Assembly: GCF_003687725.1 (NCBI RefSeq) | Contig: NZ_RDOJ01000003.1 | Coordinates: 65,605 to 129,604 of the forward strand | Direction: 5' to 3' | DNA from: Faecalibacter macacae | GTDB taxonomy: Bacteria > Bacteroidota > Bacteroidia > Flavobacteriales > Weeksellaceae | Length of the DNA: 64,000 nucleotides | In this document: in pieces, positions 28,515 to 37,017 of the stretch | Numbering within the stretch: the first letter of the stretch is position 1 | Layout: each line of letters starts with the position of its first letter | Translations under genes and position numbers: made by a program | Notes under the pieces: model-generated | Database searches by the model: none | What the model was told of the DNA's origin: nothing | What the model saw: only the letters and a program-made list of their open reading frames with translations

Positions 28515-30662
28515 TTAGAATTTGAATACTACTTGTCCAGCAATGTTAAATGGATCAATTTGGTTGATGTAACCACCTCTGTAGTAAGAGTTGTAACCAA
28601 CAACATCTGTGATATTATTGAAGAATACACGGAAATCAAATCTTTTCATTGTGTAACCTAATTGTGCATTTAACGTTGTGTAATCTGGCATTAAGAAAGG
28701 TGCAGCACCATTCATTATATTTCCATGAGAATCTCTTGAAGTTGCCTGATCGTTAACTGGGCGAGAACCTGTATAGTAAACACCTACAGAAGCTGATAAG
28801 CCGTCAACAAAAGATTTTGTATTTTGGAATTTATATTGTACCCAAGCATTAGCAGTTGTGTAAGGTGAGTTCATTGGACGAGAACCTTGTACATATGATG
28901 GAGAATTGTTGTATCCAGCATCTACATAAGAATAACCTAATAAAACTTGTAAATTAGTCAATGGACGACCTGTAACTTCAACTTCTAAACCACTTCTTCT
29001 TAAATTTCCTGCGTAATCGTAGAAGTTTGTTGCAGCATTAGTTTCAGGATCATAATACTGGTATGTTAAGTTATCTTGATTCATATTGAAGTAATTTACG
29101 TTTGCACGTAAACGATCTTGGAACCAAGAAGTTTTAATACCAGCTTCAAATTGATCTGTAACAGAAGCACCAGCTTTTGTACCATCAATCATGTTTTGTG
29201 CAGCACTACGTAAACTTGTTGTAGTTGCGTAAGTACCATAAATATTAATGTTTTCTGTTGGCGAATACATTAATCCAACCATCGGGTCGATTGCGGAATA
29301 TTTGTAATCATTTGCATAAGAATAACGTGCCGCTGCAACTAACTTAAATTTTTCTGCATACGTTAATTGTTGTTGTGTTAAAAAACCATAAGAAGTCATG
29401 TTTTCCATAGTCGAAGCACCTAACTCTAATTGCGCCCATTGTTCTGGAGTTAATTCAATATGGTTATTAATTGGTCCAGTAGATGCAACATCGCTATTTA
29501 CATTTGTAATTCCTTTCGCAGTACGGCTATCTGTTCTTGTTGTAGTTAAATCATATCCAACTTGCCAAGACCATTTAAATTTTCCGAAAACGAATTCTTT
29601 ACCCATTACATCAATTTGGAAAGTTGAATTTCTATCGTCTTTAAAACTATGAGCCATTCCACGTCTTCTTGATTCTCCATTTCCAGAGATTGTAGATCCT
29701 AATAGATCTCTTGTGTTGAAATTTGACATCCAAGCTGCACGAACATTAATTTTGTCGGTTAATTGACGAGTTATTCTTGCAGCATAAGAAAATACTTCCA
29801 TTTCTTCATTATCGATATCAAAACCTAAGAAACGAGATCCCATATCGATTAAACCATTTTCTGTAATTCCTTTTGTATTAAAAGTTCCACGATCAGGAGT
29901 CGCATTTCCTTTTAGATAATCAAATTCAGCAATGAATTCAGTTTTATCATCTATTTTCCATGCTAATGAAGGATTTACGTAGATTTTATCTTTGTTGATA
30001 ACATCTCGGTAGCTATCAGCTTGTTCGTAAGCTCCATTTACACGAAATGCAAAATTTTTGTTTTCACCAACTGTACGTTGAACATCGAAAGTAGTACGGA
30101 TTTGATTCCATGACCCAACACGTAATCCAATATTTCCCGTATTTGTAAAACGAGGAGTTTTAGTAACTAAGTTGATAACACCACCAGCAGATCCTAATCC
30201 ATTTGCCATACCTTGAGTAATTGCAGAAGCTCCACGAATTACTTGTAAAGATTCAATTCCTTGCATATCTGTAACTCCAGATGAGGTTCTGAAATCAGAA
30301 TCCATACGAATTCCATTTTTAAGTACTGGAGTTCCGCGGTATCCACGAATCGACATAGATTCTCTATTTCCACCGTATGATCCAAATAATGTAACACCTG
30401 GTACATTACGTGCAACTTCTGTTATAGTTAAAGCACCTTGATCTTCGATTAATTTTTCAGAAATTACTGAAATTGATTGTAATTGGTCTTGTGGCGAACC
30501 GGGAAAACGTGTGATTGTTTCTAAACCTCTTTGTTTAGTGTTTCTGTCTCCGAAAATCTCAACTTGTTGTAGTTGGTTAATTGAGTCATTTTCTTGAGCT
30601 TGTATATATGTTGCGCTAAGTAGAGTAACAAATGATCCTAGAAGAATAGTATTCTTTCTTAT
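28515..30662 (-). CDS. TonB-dependent siderophore-type receptor, apparent ATA start
   Basis: About 715 aa. From an ATG at 30356 only 613 residues would be made, lacking the signal peptide and half the plug. The same frame stays open to ~30680 and encodes a good signal peptide (RKNTILLGSFVTLLSATYIQA) and the missing plug start with SPQDQLQSISVIS and TEVARNVPGVTLFG. No ATG, GTG or TTG exists there; the best start is ATA at 30662. The plug continues MSIRGYRGTPVLKNGI and GGVINLVTK, and the barrel ends in VVFKF. Members import ferric siderophores or similar ligands with TonB. Either a rare start codon, a start-codon mutation, or a sequence error. Confidence 0.8.
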   Translation of the reverse strand: MRKNTILLGSFVTLLSATYIQAQENDSINQLQQVEIFGDRNTKQRGLETITRFPGSPQDQLQSISVISEKLIEDQGALTITEVARNVPGVTLFGSYGGNRESMSIRGYRGTPVLKNGIRMDSDFRTSSGVTDMQGIESLQVIRGASAITQGMANGLGSAGGVINLVTKTPRFTNTGNIGLRVGSWNQIRTTFDVQRTVGENKNFAFRVNGAYEQADSYRDVINKDKIYVNPSLAWKIDDKTEFIAEFDYLKGNATPDRGTFNTKGITENGLIDMGSRFLGFDIDNEEMEVFSYAARITRQLTDKINVRAAWMSNFNTRDLLGSTISGNGESRRRGMAHSFKDDRNSTFQIDVMGKEFVFGKFKWSWQVGYDLTTTRTDSRTAKGITNVNSDVASTGPINNHIELTPEQWAQLELGASTMENMTSYGFLTQQQLTYAEKFKLVAAARYSYANDYKYSAIDPMVGLMYSPTENINIYGTYATTTSLRSAAQNMIDGTKAGASVTDQFEAGIKTSWFQDRLRANVNYFNMNQDNLTYQYYDPETNAATNFYDYAGNLRRSGLEVEVTGRPLTNLQVLLGYSYVDAGYNNSPSYVQGSRPMNSPYTTANAWVQYKFQNTKSFVDGLSASVGVYYTGSRPVNDQATSRDSHGNIMNGAAPFLMPDYTTLNAQLGYTMKRFDFRVFFNNITDVVGYNSYYRGGYINQIDPFNIAGQVVFKF

Positions 30663-30694
30663 GCTATTTTTATTTAATCTAAATAATTATAGCG

Positions 30695-30702
30695 CAAATT
30701 TA
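30695..30702 (-). promoter_or_regulatory. Putative promoter -7 box for the TonB receptor (TAAATTTG)
   Basis: TAnnTTTG on the minus strand, 32 nt before the ATA at 30662. This supports initiation near there rather than at 30356. Confidence 0.55.
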
Positions 30703-30720
30703 ATTAGAATTAATCCAAAT

Positions 30721-30764
30721 AAAAAAATAATAGCGTGATAAATATCATTTATCACGCTATTATT
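30721..30764 (-). terminator. Terminator after rsmD (minus strand)
   Basis: 18-bp perfect stem (30726-30743 with 30747-30764), 3-nt loop, A run at 30721-30727 as the T tail on the minus strand. Confidence 0.88.
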
Positions 30765-30786
30765 TAAAAATATTCTAAATTATAGT

Positions 30787-31329
30787 TTATTCGAAGAAAG
30801 AAAAATGTACGTTACCATATTTTTTGTGTTGCACAAAACGTGGGTGATCTTCAAATTTGATAGAATCTGGATGTTCTAAAATAAAGTTACCTTCTTCTTC
30901 TAACCATCCGTTTTCTAAAACCCCGTCTAAAAGTTTTTTATAATCTTCTTCAGCTAAATCGTAAGGTGGATCAGCAAAAACGATATCATATCCTTTTACA
31001 GCTTTTTTACTTACATATTTAATTGCATCATTTTTTTGAGTATTAATGATGTTATCTAATTCTAATTTCTTTGAAGTTTCTTCTAAGAATTTTACACATC
31101 CAAAGTAATTATCTACAGATGTTACTTTTTTTGCTCCACGTGAAGCAAATTCTAATGAGATTGATCCAATTCCAGAAAATAAATCTAAAACTACAATTTC
31201 ATCAAAATACCATTGATTATTAATAATATTGAATAAAGCTTCCTTTGCAAAATCTGTAGTTGGTCTAACTGGTAGATTTGATGGTGCTGTGATTCTTTTT
31301 CCTTTTAATGATCCTGAAATTATTCGCAT
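30787..31329 (-). CDS. rsmD: 16S rRNA (guanine966-N2)-methyltransferase RsmD
   Basis: 180 aa, full length. MRIISGSLKGKRI is the conserved N-terminus, followed by RPTTDFAKEALFNI, the SAM site VLDLFSGIGSISLEFASRG and the catalytic DPPYDL. It methylates G966 of 16S rRNA during small-subunit assembly. It overlaps the DUF3822 gene by 10 nt, indicating translational coupling, a pairing common in Bacteroidota. Confidence 0.93.
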   Translation of the reverse strand: MRIISGSLKGKRITAPSNLPVRPTTDFAKEALFNIINNQWYFDEIVVLDLFSGIGSISLEFASRGAKKVTSVDNYFGCVKFLEETSKKLELDNIINTQKNDAIKYVSKKAVKGYDIVFADPPYDLAEEDYKKLLDGVLENGWLEEEGNFILEHPDSIKFEDHPRFVQHKKYGNVHFSFFE

Positions 31330-32096
31330 TCAAAAATTTTATAAAGTAAATATTTTGGTCCTATGGCTTCTACCTCTCGATTTACATGTACAGTTTGTAT
31401 GTATTTTGCTAAATGTTCAAAAGCAACATTTTCCTCTGTAATTCCTCCTTCTAGTGATAAAGTAACCTGATTAGGATCCATCTTAAATTGTTCTAATGCA
31501 TTTAAAATGTGATAAACGATATCTTCGTCTGATAATACATCAAATACATTATATAGAGTAAAAACTCCTTTATTATAAATGCAAAGTTCTAATTTTTGTT
31601 CGATTAAACGAACAAATAATTGATTCTTTTCAGAATCTATTTTAGTATTATCAATTAAAAATTTACTAATATGGAAAGTTGTAGCGTTTTTAAGGTTCGG
31701 TAAATTGTTTAAAACTTTATTTAAAGGACTGTATGTATTGAAGACTAAATTTGCCTCAACATTTTTTAATTTAATAGAAGAAGTTTCAAGTTTTGAATGG
31801 TCTGAAAATTCTATGAAAGAAGATAAATTGTCAGTTAAATATTCATTCGGAACAACAGTAACAGGTGTAGATATATAACAAACTTTAACATCATTGTAAT
31901 ATAACAATAAAGGTAAGTTTGATTTAATTTCTTTTTCTACTTGGTCGTAATATACAGTTGTGTTTAAATCAGGAAGATTAACATTAATAGCTTCCGAATA
32001 AAATTCTTCAGTTCCTTGAACTGTCTTTGTTAAGAATGTTAACTTATCGTTCGTAATTAATAACGCTATTGATTTTGTAGATGCGTTTTCAGACAT
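31320..32096 (-). CDS. DUF3822 family protein
   Basis: 258 aa soluble protein without signal peptide. It matches the Bacteroidota-specific DUF3822 family in length, composition and position directly upstream of rsmD. Visible blocks are LPLLLYYNDVKVCYISTPV, NQLFVRLIEQKLELCIYN and YHILNALEQFKMDPNQVTL. The order of segments resembles actin-like/PilM-type ATPases, but I see no clear nucleotide-binding signature, so that is speculative. Function unknown; conserved linkage to rsmD hints at RNA-related work only weakly. Overlaps rsmD by 10 nt. Confidence 0.8.
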   Translation of the reverse strand: MSENASTKSIALLITNDKLTFLTKTVQGTEEFYSEAINVNLPDLNTTVYYDQVEKEIKSNLPLLLYYNDVKVCYISTPVTVVPNEYLTDNLSSFIEFSDHSKLETSSIKLKNVEANLVFNTYSPLNKVLNNLPNLKNATTFHISKFLIDNTKIDSEKNQLFVRLIEQKLELCIYNKGVFTLYNVFDVLSDEDIVYHILNALEQFKMDPNQVTLSLEGGITEENVAFEHLAKYIQTVHVNREVEAIGPKYLLYKIFECE

Positions 32097-32107
32097 GGTA
32101 ATTTGAT

Positions 32108-32185
32108 TTATTTCAACTCGTTAATTAAAATATACATTAAAGCGAATGATATCAAAAATAGTAAAATTTTGAAAGCTATTTTCAT
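32108..32185 (-). CDS. Possible 25-aa single-span membrane peptide
   Basis: Small reading frame ATG (32185) to TAA (32108) encoding MKIAFKILLFLISFALMYIL plus five polar residues ending LK. It has a lysine-flanked, fully hydrophobic core of ~17 residues. It lies 11 nt upstream of the DUF3822 start on the same strand, as expected of an operon member, and a TATATTTA near-promoter box sits upstream. No family recognised. It could be chance, as AT-rich DNA yields hydrophobic codons easily. Confidence 0.4.
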   Translation of the reverse strand: MKIAFKILLFLISFALMYILINELK

Positions 32186-32295
32186 GGATGGTTTACTTTG
32201 ATGTAAATATACTAATAAATTAAAGTAGACTTCTTGAAATGTTAAAAACTAATTCGATAAACATTTATTTTTAGTTACTTTGTAAATAAAAACAA

Positions 32296-33024
32296 ATGAG
32301 AAAAATTGCAGTAATTCCTGCGCGATATGCAGCTTCACGTTTTCCTGGAAAATTAATGGAAAAATTAGGAGATAAAACTGTAATTCGCATGACCTACGAT
32401 AATGTTGTTGCTACAAATTTATTCGACGATGTTTTTGTAGTTACAGATTCTGAATTAATATATAATGAGATTGAAAATCATGGAGGTAAAGCAATCTATA
32501 GCTTAAAAGAACATGAAACAGGAAGCGATCGTATAGCAGAAGCTGTAGAACAATTAGAATGTGATGTCGTTTTAAATGTACAAGGTGATGAACCTTTTAT
32601 CAACGAAAAAGCTTTAGCAGATCTTTTATGTTCTTTTGAAGGTGAAGAAGGTAAAAATGTAGATGTTGCTACTTTAAAGCAAGAAATTACAGAAGCAGAA
32701 GAAATCAATAATCCTAATATTGTAAAAGTAATTGTCGATTTTAAAGACTATGCTTTATATTTTTCTCGAAGTCCAATTCCATTTGCACGCGAAACTAATT
32801 TTACAGCAACATATTACAGACACATAGGTGTTTATGCTTTTAGAAAAAATGCATTGTTAAAGTTTGCTAAATTAGAAATGCGTCAATGTGAGCGTGTTGA
32901 AAAACTAGAACAACTTCGTTATTTAGAATATGGTATGAAAATTAAAGTGGTACAAACTAGCTTTAATGGTGTAGGAATCGATACTCCAGAAGATTTAGTT
33001 AAAGCCAAAGCGTTATTGAATTAA
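32296..33024 (+). CDS. kdsB: 3-deoxy-manno-octulosonate cytidylyltransferase
   Basis: 242 aa. Activates Kdo as CMP-Kdo for lipopolysaccharide inner-core synthesis in the cytosol. N-terminal [15 protein letters not shown] is the CTP-binding loop, followed by [23 protein letters not shown] (metal-binding Asp) and [11 protein letters not shown], then [10 protein letters not shown] and [10 protein letters not shown]. Length and motifs are complete. Monocistronic; no clear TAnnTTTG box upstream. Confidence 0.94.
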   Translation: MRKIAVIPARYAASRFPGKLMEKLGDKTVIRMTYDNVVATNLFDDVFVVTDSELIYNEIENHGGKAIYSLKEHETGSDRIAEAVEQLECDVVLNVQGDEPFINEKALADLLCSFEGEEGKNVDVATLKQEITEAEEINNPNIVKVIVDFKDYALYFSRSPIPFARETNFTATYYRHIGVYAFRKNALLKFAKLEMRQCERVEKLEQLRYLEYGMKIKVVQTSFNGVGIDTPEDLVKAKALLN

Positions 33025-33064
33025 CGTTGTAAAAACTTTAACAATATATCTAAAATGTTTGTTT

Positions 33065-33072
33065 TATATTTG
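33065..33072 (+). promoter_or_regulatory. Putative promoter -7 box for the NUMOD4/HNH gene (TATATTTG)
   Basis: TAnnTTTG that would give a ~110-nt leader before the ATG at 33188. Confidence 0.5.
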
Positions 33073-33187
33073 TTTGCTAATCGAAATTTAACTTAAAAAA
33101 CTCTTAAAACTAAACCTTTGATATGGTATTGTGCTTTTCGGTATGAATATTGTTGTTTTAAATATATAGTAAGTTAAATTAGTGATT

Positions 33188-33733
33188 ATGAGTGATTCAT
33201 GGAAAGAGTATGAGTCTGAGGGTTTGATTGAAAAAAGATCATTCTTAGTATCTAGAAGTGGACTAGTAAAGAAACTTTATACAGGTCAAGACAAATACAA
33301 GATTTTAGAAGGGGCTATTAATAATGGTTATCGTGCAATATGGGTAACTAAAGCTGATGGTAAAAGAACTGCAAAATACGTTCACAAGATGGTTGCAGAA
33401 ACTTTTTTACCGAATGATGAGAACAAAGAGTATGTGATTCACATAGACCATCAAAAGTTAAACAATAATATTGAAAACTTGAAGTGGGCTACTTTAGAAG
33501 AGTGGAAAGAGCATAACAAAGATTTATTTAGAATGATGAAAGGACGTTCTCGTTTAGACAGCATTCCAAATAGTAAGTTAACTGAAAACCAAGTGGTTCG
33601 TTTAAAGAAAAAATTAATGGACCCAAATCGCAAAACAAAAATTGCGACATTGGCTAAACAATTTAATATCTCTCAAGGCCAAGTTTACAGAATTTTAAGA
33701 GGTGAAAATTGGGCTCACATAGAAGTGAAATAA
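33188..33733 (+). CDS. NUMOD4/HNH-domain protein with C-terminal helix-turn-helix
   Basis: 181 aa from the ATG at 33188; a GTG six bases earlier is in frame. The N-terminus (SWKEYESEGLIEKRSFLVSR) resembles NUMOD4. Residues ~70-115 form an HNH_3-like block, with VHKMVAETFLPNDENKEYV followed by HIDHQKLNNNIENLKWAT. The C-terminus (IATLAKQFNISQGQVYRIL) is a helix-turn-helix resembling the DNA-binding tails of homing endonucleases. Such proteins usually occur in phages, introns or as homing endonucleases; here it stands alone among housekeeping genes with its own promoter and terminator. It could be a domesticated DNA-binding regulator. No host intron or phage genes are nearby. Confidence 0.75.
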   Translation: MSDSWKEYESEGLIEKRSFLVSRSGLVKKLYTGQDKYKILEGAINNGYRAIWVTKADGKRTAKYVHKMVAETFLPNDENKEYVIHIDHQKLNNNIENLKWATLEEWKEHNKDLFRMMKGRSRLDSIPNSKLTENQVVRLKKKLMDPNRKTKIATLAKQFNISQGQVYRILRGENWAHIEVK

Positions 33734-33755
33734 ACCCCAAATAAAAAGTAAAAAG

Positions 33756-33783
33756 AAAGGAGATTTTTAAATCTCCTTTTTTT
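33756..33783 (+). terminator. Terminator after the NUMOD4/HNH gene
   Basis: 11-bp perfect stem (33756-33766 with 33769-33779) and T run. Confidence 0.85.
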
Positions 33784-33831
33784 GTTTGTATCTTCATTCT
33801 TTAATTGAAAGAAAACCATAAACAAATACAT

Positions 33832-34500
33832 ATGTTGAAAGCTAAATTATCAATCTTCATTACTACTATTTTGTCCATTTGTGCGTTCTCACAAACAGCT
33901 GAACAAATTATAAAAAATAATTTAGAACGTTCAGGAGGAGAAAATGCTTGGAATAATCTTAATAGTATAATACTAAAGGGAGAAGCAAATATTACAGTAG
34001 ACTATTCTTATCCAATTGTCATACAACATCAAAGACCTTATAACAAAAAAGTTTCATTTATTATGGACGGAAAAGAAGTTTTAAATGAAGGGTATGATGG
34101 TAAAAATGGTTGGACGTATAGCGAAATTCAGAAAAAAAATATCATACTTCCAAATTATACACCTGATGCTTTTGATTCAGATTTATTAAAATATAAGCAA
34201 AAAGGATTTAAAGTAAATTTAATAGGTAAGGAAACTTACGAGAAAGGAAAACAATGTTACAGAATTGTATTATTAAAGAATAAAAATCAATCTTTTTATT
34301 GTTTTGATGACAAAACATACGCTGTTGTTTTCGAAGAAAATAAAGACGAAACATTGTTTTATTACGACTACAAAAGCTTTAATGGTTTAACTTTTGCAAC
34401 TAAAATTGTAGGTAGACCAAAAGAAGGAGGCGAATATGTTATTAAATTTAATTCAATTCAAACTAACCCATATATAGACAAAAAAATATTCAAATTTTAG
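33832..34500 (+). CDS. Exported LolA-fold-like protein of unknown function
   Basis: 222 aa from the ATG at 33832, which gives a proper signal peptide (MLKAKLSIFITTILSICAFSQ). The mature part begins TAEQIIKNNLERSGG and shows repeated short beta strands with motifs such as DGKNGWTYSE and KGKQCYRIVLLK, reminiscent of outer-membrane lipoprotein-sorting (LolA/LolB-like) folds. A second, better LolA candidate is at 21730, so this one probably serves another periplasmic role. No cysteine lipobox. Monocistronic between two terminators. Confidence 0.6.
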   Translation: MLKAKLSIFITTILSICAFSQTAEQIIKNNLERSGGENAWNNLNSIILKGEANITVDYSYPIVIQHQRPYNKKVSFIMDGKEVLNEGYDGKNGWTYSEIQKKNIILPNYTPDAFDSDLLKYKQKGFKVNLIGKETYEKGKQCYRIVLLKNKNQSFYCFDDKTYAVVFEENKDETLFYYDYKSFNGLTFATKIVGRPKEGGEYVIKFNSIQTNPYIDKKIFKF

Positions 34501-34507
34501 TCTAATG

Positions 34508-34530
34508 AGAGTAGATTCACTCTACTTTTC
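34508..34530 (+). terminator. Weak hairpin terminator
   Basis: 8-bp stem (34508-34515 with 34521-34528, one G-T pair) and a short T tract overlapping the stem end. Confidence 0.45.
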
Positions 34531-34569
34531 ATATTTAATAATTAAAAGTTCTAAATGATTTAGAATGTT

Positions 34570-34577
34570 TAATTTTG
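34570..34577 (+). promoter_or_regulatory. Putative promoter -7 box for the six-gene operon (TAATTTTG)
   Basis: TAnnTTTG, 22 nt before the ATG at 34600. Confidence 0.5.
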
Positions 34578-34599
34578 TACCAATCTAAAAAAGATATTT

Positions 34600-36564
34600 A
34601 TGTCTTTAAACTCACTATTTGATCCCAATTATAATTCTGAAAAGAATTTTATTATTGATCTATTAGATAAAGCCAAAAAGAAAAATCTTAATGGAGTAAC
34701 ATTTATTGATGAGCTTACAGGTTTAATTGAAAGTGATGAATCTAAAAGATTGTTTTTAATACAACAATTAAATAAGATTTTTTCAAATATCAATTTTATC
34801 AGCTATTTGGTGGATTCTGGTATTCATGTTGAAGACGGAATTATTTCCGTTTTTAGAAAACGTATAGTTGATTTTATTTTACCTGATATTGAAGATAATA
34901 ACGAGTTAACATCTTTAGTTAATGATGTTTTTTATGACTCTAAACGTTATCAAATAATTTCTTCTATACCAAAAGATCGTTGGACGAAATTCTTTACAGT
35001 ATTAGCGCAAAATATGCCTGAAGAATTTGCAAAGAAGAAAATTAACAGCGTTAAAAATTCTTTATTACAAGCAATGTTAATTTTGTCTGATCGTGTTTCT
35101 GGAGGGTTTTCTGGTAAAGAAATGATTCGTTATAGTTCAGAAGTTAACTATATAGGTAATCCATTTTCAGTATTATCACTACATATAAATAAAATACTTT
35201 TAAAACCAGATGCTCCTTTCGATATTTTAGAGATTAAGGAATGTATATCTAATTGTCGTAAGCTTTTAGATGATATTTTAACTCAGAAAGATTATAAAGG
35301 AATTTCATTAGATGTAGCAGCAAAAATTAATAGAATTCAGCAACAATTAACTCGTTTACAGGTTGTTTTAGGTTCTTTTAATGATATTAAAAATGGGAAT
35401 TTAATTGCATTTTATTCTAATTCAGCTAAAACTTGGACCGAATATTATTCGCCAAAAAAATGGATGAGTAATCAGTTAAGTTCTACTTTATATCTAATTA
35501 CGTTCTTAGTAACTTACCATAATGGTAAAACTGGAGAGAAATACATAACAACCACAGCAAAAGATTATGTTAGAATGTTCTGGACAGCGTGTGGAGGTGG
35601 TTTAATCGTTGCAATTTTATGTTTCATTAAAACTGCGATTGGTAATGTACCAGATTCTTCACCATTTTTTAAAGGATTTTTCTTTAGTGTTAATTACGCC
35701 ATTGGTTTTACAACAATCTATTTATTGCATTGGACATTAGCTACAAAACAGCCATCAATGACGGCTGCTAGAATTGCTCGTGCTTTAGTTCCGGTTTCAG
35801 GAACTGATCTTAATGTAAAAGATTTTACAACTTTATTTGCGCAACTTTGCCGTAGTCAAATGATTGCTTTTTTAGGAAATGTTATAGCAGGTTTCTCTGT
35901 TGCATTATTAATCTTTTTATTTCTGGATAAAGTATTAGGAATAGAAGTTTTAAAATATTCTAAAGCATATCATTATTGGGAAGAAGTAGTAATAATGGAT
36001 CCTCAGATTTTCTATTTCGGTGGAATTGCAGGTATTTTCTTATTCATTTCAGGATTAATTTCAGGAATAACAATTAATAATCAACGATTTTATAATATTC
36101 CTGAAAGAATTTACCATCATCCTTTATTAGTGAAATTTTTTGGTTCAAATCGAAGAAGAAAAATTTCAAATTGGTTCGAAAGAAACAATGGAGGTATTGT
36201 AGGTAATATCGCATTCGGTTTTATGATGGGATTTGCTTTTCTTATTGGTGAAATTTTAGGAATACCGTTTGATATTCGTCACATTACATTTGCAGCAGGA
36301 AACTTTGCAATTGGAATCGGTGGGATGGATTATCATTTTACAGATAAAGGAGCAATTTTTATGGGTTTCGTTTCTGTTTTCCTAATAGGTTGGTGTAATT
36401 TTATTGTAAGTTTTGTTTTATCATTATTATTAGCATTTAGATCAAATAATTTACCATTTTATAAAATTTTCCCGATGTTTATTAACATCATTAAGGCATT
36501 TTTTAGAAATCCATTACCATTTTTTATACCACCCTTGTGGACAAAATCAAAAGAAGAAGCATAA
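34600..36564 (+). CDS. Gcr/'site-specific recombinase' family polytopic membrane protein
   Basis: 654 aa. The N-terminal ~310 residues are soluble and helical (IDELTGLIESDESKRLFLIQ near the start). The rest has about six to seven membrane segments with motifs such as GNVIAGFSVALLIF, GFMMGFAFLIGEILGIPFDI and GNFAIGIGGMDYHF. This corresponds to pfam10136, named site-specific recombinase after neisserial Gcr. I see no tyrosine- or serine-recombinase catalytic residues, and a polytopic membrane protein is an unlikely recombinase. Function unknown. First gene of an operon with a dCMP deaminase, S41 protease and xerD. Confidence 0.78.
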   Translation: MSLNSLFDPNYNSEKNFIIDLLDKAKKKNLNGVTFIDELTGLIESDESKRLFLIQQLNKIFSNINFISYLVDSGIHVEDGIISVFRKRIVDFILPDIEDNNELTSLVNDVFYDSKRYQIISSIPKDRWTKFFTVLAQNMPEEFAKKKINSVKNSLLQAMLILSDRVSGGFSGKEMIRYSSEVNYIGNPFSVLSLHINKILLKPDAPFDILEIKECISNCRKLLDDILTQKDYKGISLDVAAKINRIQQQLTRLQVVLGSFNDIKNGNLIAFYSNSAKTWTEYYSPKKWMSNQLSSTLYLITFLVTYHNGKTGEKYITTTAKDYVRMFWTACGGGLIVAILCFIKTAIGNVPDSSPFFKGFFFSVNYAIGFTTIYLLHWTLATKQPSMTAARIARALVPVSGTDLNVKDFTTLFAQLCRSQMIAFLGNVIAGFSVALLIFLFLDKVLGIEVLKYSKAYHYWEEVVIMDPQIFYFGGIAGIFLFISGLISGITINNQRFYNIPERIYHHPLLVKFFGSNRRRKISNWFERNNGGIVGNIAFGFMMGFAFLIGEILGIPFDIRHITFAAGNFAIGIGGMDYHFTDKGAIFMGFVSVFLIGWCNFIVSFVLSLLLAFRSNNLPFYKIFPMFINIIKAFFRNPLPFFIPPLWTKSKEEA

Positions 36565-36573
36565 TACATTATT

Positions 36574-37017
36574 ATGGAAGTTAGTGTTTGTAAACAAACA
36601 AAATACGATAAAGCTTATTTAAGAATGGCTTTAGAGTGGGCAAAATTATCATACTGTAAAAGAAAACAAGTCGGAGCAATTATTGTTAAAAATAGAATGA
36701 TTATTTCTGATGGTTATAACGGTACACCAAGTGGTTTCGAGAATTGTTGCGAGGATAATGAAGGAAACACAGAGTGGTATGTTTTACATGCTGAAGCAAA
36801 TGCAATTTTAAAATGTGCTGCATCTACACAAGATGCAGGAGGCGCAACTTTATATATTACAATGTCACCTTGTAAAGATTGTAGCAAATTAATTTTACAA
36901 GCCGGGATTAAAAGAATTGTTTATATGGAAAAATATAAAGACAATTCTGGATTAGATTTTTTAGAAAAAGCCGGAATTACAATAGTTCATATTCCTAAAG
37001 TGGAACTAAACTCTTAA
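36574..37017 (+). CDS. Deoxycytidylate (dCMP) deaminase
   Basis: 147 aa. Zinc-dependent cytidine-deaminase fold with HAEANAILKC (zinc His and catalytic Glu) and PCKDCSKLI (two zinc Cys). GYNGTPSGFENC is the dCMP-deaminase substrate loop that distinguishes it from tRNA or free-cytidine deaminases. It supplies dUMP for thymidylate synthesis. The extra Cys and Glu in CCEDNEG fit the ComEB-like group. The stop codon overlaps the start of the next gene by one base. Confidence 0.9.
   Translation: MEVSVCKQTKYDKAYLRMALEWAKLSYCKRKQVGAIIVKNRMIISDGYNGTPSGFENCCEDNEGNTEWYVLHAEANAILKCAASTQDAGGATLYITMSPCKDCSKLILQAGIKRIVYMEKYKDNSGLDFLEKAGITIVHIPKVELNS

Noticed and set aside
30357-30662. Treating the TonB receptor as N-terminally truncated at ATG 30356
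   Set aside because: The upstream in-frame sequence clearly encodes a signal peptide and plug; only the start codon is non-standard.
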